From Lutispora sp. (GTDB lineage Bacteria > Bacillota > Clostridia > Lutisporales > Lutisporaceae): 6,980 bases of DNA. Below the pieces are notes generated by a model. That model saw only the letters and a program-made list of their open reading frames with translations. It searched no databases and was not told the origin of the DNA. Where the stretch lies: positions 1 through 6,980 of the forward strand of contig JAUQXG010000369.1 of assembly GCA_030834765.1 (NCBI GenBank), in the 5' to 3' direction. The position numbers were made by a program, and so were the translations under genes. Shown in pieces: positions 5,926-6,980 of the stretch (positions are counted from its first letter, which is position 1; each line of letters starts with the position of its first letter).

Positions 5926-6717
5926 ATGAAAAATGATATCATCATGGAAGTGAAAGGCTTAAGTGTAAGCTATAAGGACAATAAAGTCATAGATTGCATA
6001 GATTTAGCCATAGAAAAAGGAAAGATATATTGTATTATAGGCCCTAACGGATGTGGGAAAACCACCTTGATACGCACCATGAGCAGAAGCATAAAACCTC
6101 AAGAAGGTCATGTTTTTTTATCTGGCAGCAATATTTTTAAGCTAAAAACAAAAAATGTTGCGAAAAAAATGGCCGTATTATATCAAAGCAATGCTACCCT
6201 CAGCGATGCTACAGTAAGGGAGCTTGTACAATATGGGCGTTTTGCATATAAGGAATGGTGGAAAGGCTCCTATGAAGAAGATACAAAGATTGTAGACTGG
6301 GCTTTGGAAAAAACAAGGCTTACAGACTTTCAAAAAAGAAAGGTGAATACTCTTTCAGGAGGAGAACGTCAACGAGCTTGGATCGCTATGGCAATCGCGC
6401 AGAAGCCTGAAATACTGCTGCTGGATGAACCAACTACTTATCTGGATATTTCTCATCAGTTGGAGATCATGGAGCTGATAGAGAGACTGAACAAGGAAGA
6501 GGGGATCACCATCGTGATGGTGCTCCATGATATCAATCACGCAGCCAGGTACGCCGATGAGCTCATTGTAATGAAGGATCACAAAATATTTAAAAAGGGA
6601 GATCCTTGGACCATATTAGAAAGCGATGTGCTGAAGTCTGTTTTTAGGGTAGAGGCTCAGATCACAAAGGATATGGATACTAACAAACCTATTTTCTATG
6701 CAAAGAAAGTGATTTAG
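5926..6717 (+). CDS. FepC/BtuD-type ABC transporter ATP-binding protein, B12-regulated
   Basis: This 263-residue cytosolic ATPase powers the permease above. All nucleotide-binding motifs are intact: Walker A GPNGCGKTT at 39-47, Q-loop Gln87 (LYQ), signature LSGGERQRAWIAMAIAQ from 143, Walker B ILLLD at 163-167 with catalytic Glu168, D-loop LDISHQ around 173-178, and switch His201 (LHD). The R-Q-R-A-W-I-A-M-A stretch is characteristic of ATPases for siderophore, haem and cobalamin importers. The start is taken as ATG 5926, five bases after GGAG 5917-5920. An in-frame GTG at 5920 overlaps that site and is less likely. The gene begins 8 bases after the permease stop, so the two are almost certainly cotranscribed. 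The C-terminal 40 residues (SVFRVEAQITKDMDTNKPIFYAKK) are usual for this subfamily. Confidence 0.96.
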   Translation: MKNDIIMEVKGLSVSYKDNKVIDCIDLAIEKGKIYCIIGPNGCGKTTLIRTMSRSIKPQEGHVFLSGSNIFKLKTKNVAKKMAVLYQSNATLSDATVRELVQYGRFAYKEWWKGSYEEDTKIVDWALEKTRLTDFQKRKVNTLSGGERQRAWIAMAIAQKPEILLLDEPTTYLDISHQLEIMELIERLNKEEGITIVMVLHDINHAARYADELIVMKDHKIFKKGDPWTILESDVLKSVFRVEAQITKDMDTNKPIFYAKKVI

Positions 6718-6738
6718 CTGTATAAGAGGTGATCGTAA

Positions 6739-6980
6739 ATGAAAATAACCATCATAACAGTATCGGCGCCAGCCATAAAAAATTTAATTGAGGCAGCTAG
6801 AGAAATCAGGACAGATTATTCTGATGCCTTGGAGCTGAAATTATATTATGCAGCCTCAGAGGTAAAGGAAGAAAAGTTGGAAGAAATGACCACGGATATC
6901 ATTGATAGTCAGCTGGTATTGGTTGATCTTATGGGGAGTTCCCCCACTATCATAAAGGCTGTATACAAAGGTCTGGAAAA
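6739..6980 (+). CDS. cobN: CobN-like cobaltochelatase large subunit, 5' end (partial)
   Basis: The first 80 codons are in the window and the frame is open at the right edge. It begins MKITIITVSAPAIKNLIEAAREI and continues ELKLYYAASEVKEEKLEEM and DIIDSQLVLVDLMGSSPTIIKAVYKGLE. I recognise this as the N-terminal Rossmann-like segment of CobN/BchH-type chelatase large subunits. These are very large proteins (over 1000 residues) that insert Co2+ into a corrin ring or Mg2+ into protoporphyrin, using AAA+ partner subunits and ATP. The cobalamin riboswitch and the metal-chelate importer upstream favour the cobalt enzyme. ATG 6739 follows AAGAGGTGAT at 6723-6732 and lies 21 bases after the ATPase stop, so it belongs to the same operon. 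With only 80 residues seen, none of the catalytic region can be checked; a Mg-chelatase subunit H-like or nickel-inserting homologue remains possible. Confidence 0.68.
   Translation, partial: MKITIITVSAPAIKNLIEAAREIRTDYSDALELKLYYAASEVKEEKLEEMTTDIIDSQLVLVDLMGSSPTIIKAVYKGLE

Overview
The window looks like chromosomal DNA of a low-GC, probably anaerobic Firmicute of the class Clostridia. The AT-rich sequence, strong AGGAGG-type ribosome binding sites, a T-box leader on an aminoacyl-tRNA synthetase gene, a cobalamin riboswitch ending in an intrinsic terminator, and a Gram-positive-type lipoprotein all point this way. The genus cannot be fixed from the sequence alone. All genes I can support are on the + strand.

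Region 1 (1-1593) holds three small housekeeping or regulatory genes. They are the 3' end of an HD-domain hydrolase-like gene, a complete TetR-family repressor starting at ATG 404, and a complete bacteriohemerythrin starting at ATG 1180 with all seven di-iron ligands present.

Region 2 (1594-3444) is the asparaginyl-tRNA synthetase unit. A leader of about 400 nt carries a T-box riboswitch with AAC (Asn) as the likely specifier codon, a canonical T-box sequence, and a strong terminator with a competing antiterminator. It is followed by complete asnS (463 aa). The leader should let uncharged tRNA-Asn switch on synthesis of its own synthetase. Two details stand out: an AT-rich hairpin apparently inserted in the distal loop of Stem I, and a T in the variable position of the tRNA-acceptor-binding bulge where tRNA-Asn would usually call for C.

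Region 3 (3445-6980) is a B12-controlled operon. A promoter with an extended -10 precedes a cobalamin riboswitch aptamer, a 13-bp intrinsic terminator and a second terminator-like hairpin. Then come a lipoprotein substrate-binding protein, a FecCD/BtuC-type permease (11-nt overlap with the binding protein gene), a FepC/BtuD-type ATPase, and the first 80 codons of what looks like a CobN-type cobaltochelatase large subunit. Together they suggest uptake of cobalt, a cobalt chelate or a corrinoid coupled to metal insertion into a corrin precursor, repressed when cobalamin is plentiful. The substrate is inferred from the riboswitch and the chelatase, not from the transporter proteins themselves.

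I see no tRNA or rRNA genes, CRISPR arrays, insertion sequences or phage genes. I do not see a wholly new system; the most unusual items are in the two RNA leaders and in the pairing of transporter and chelatase.
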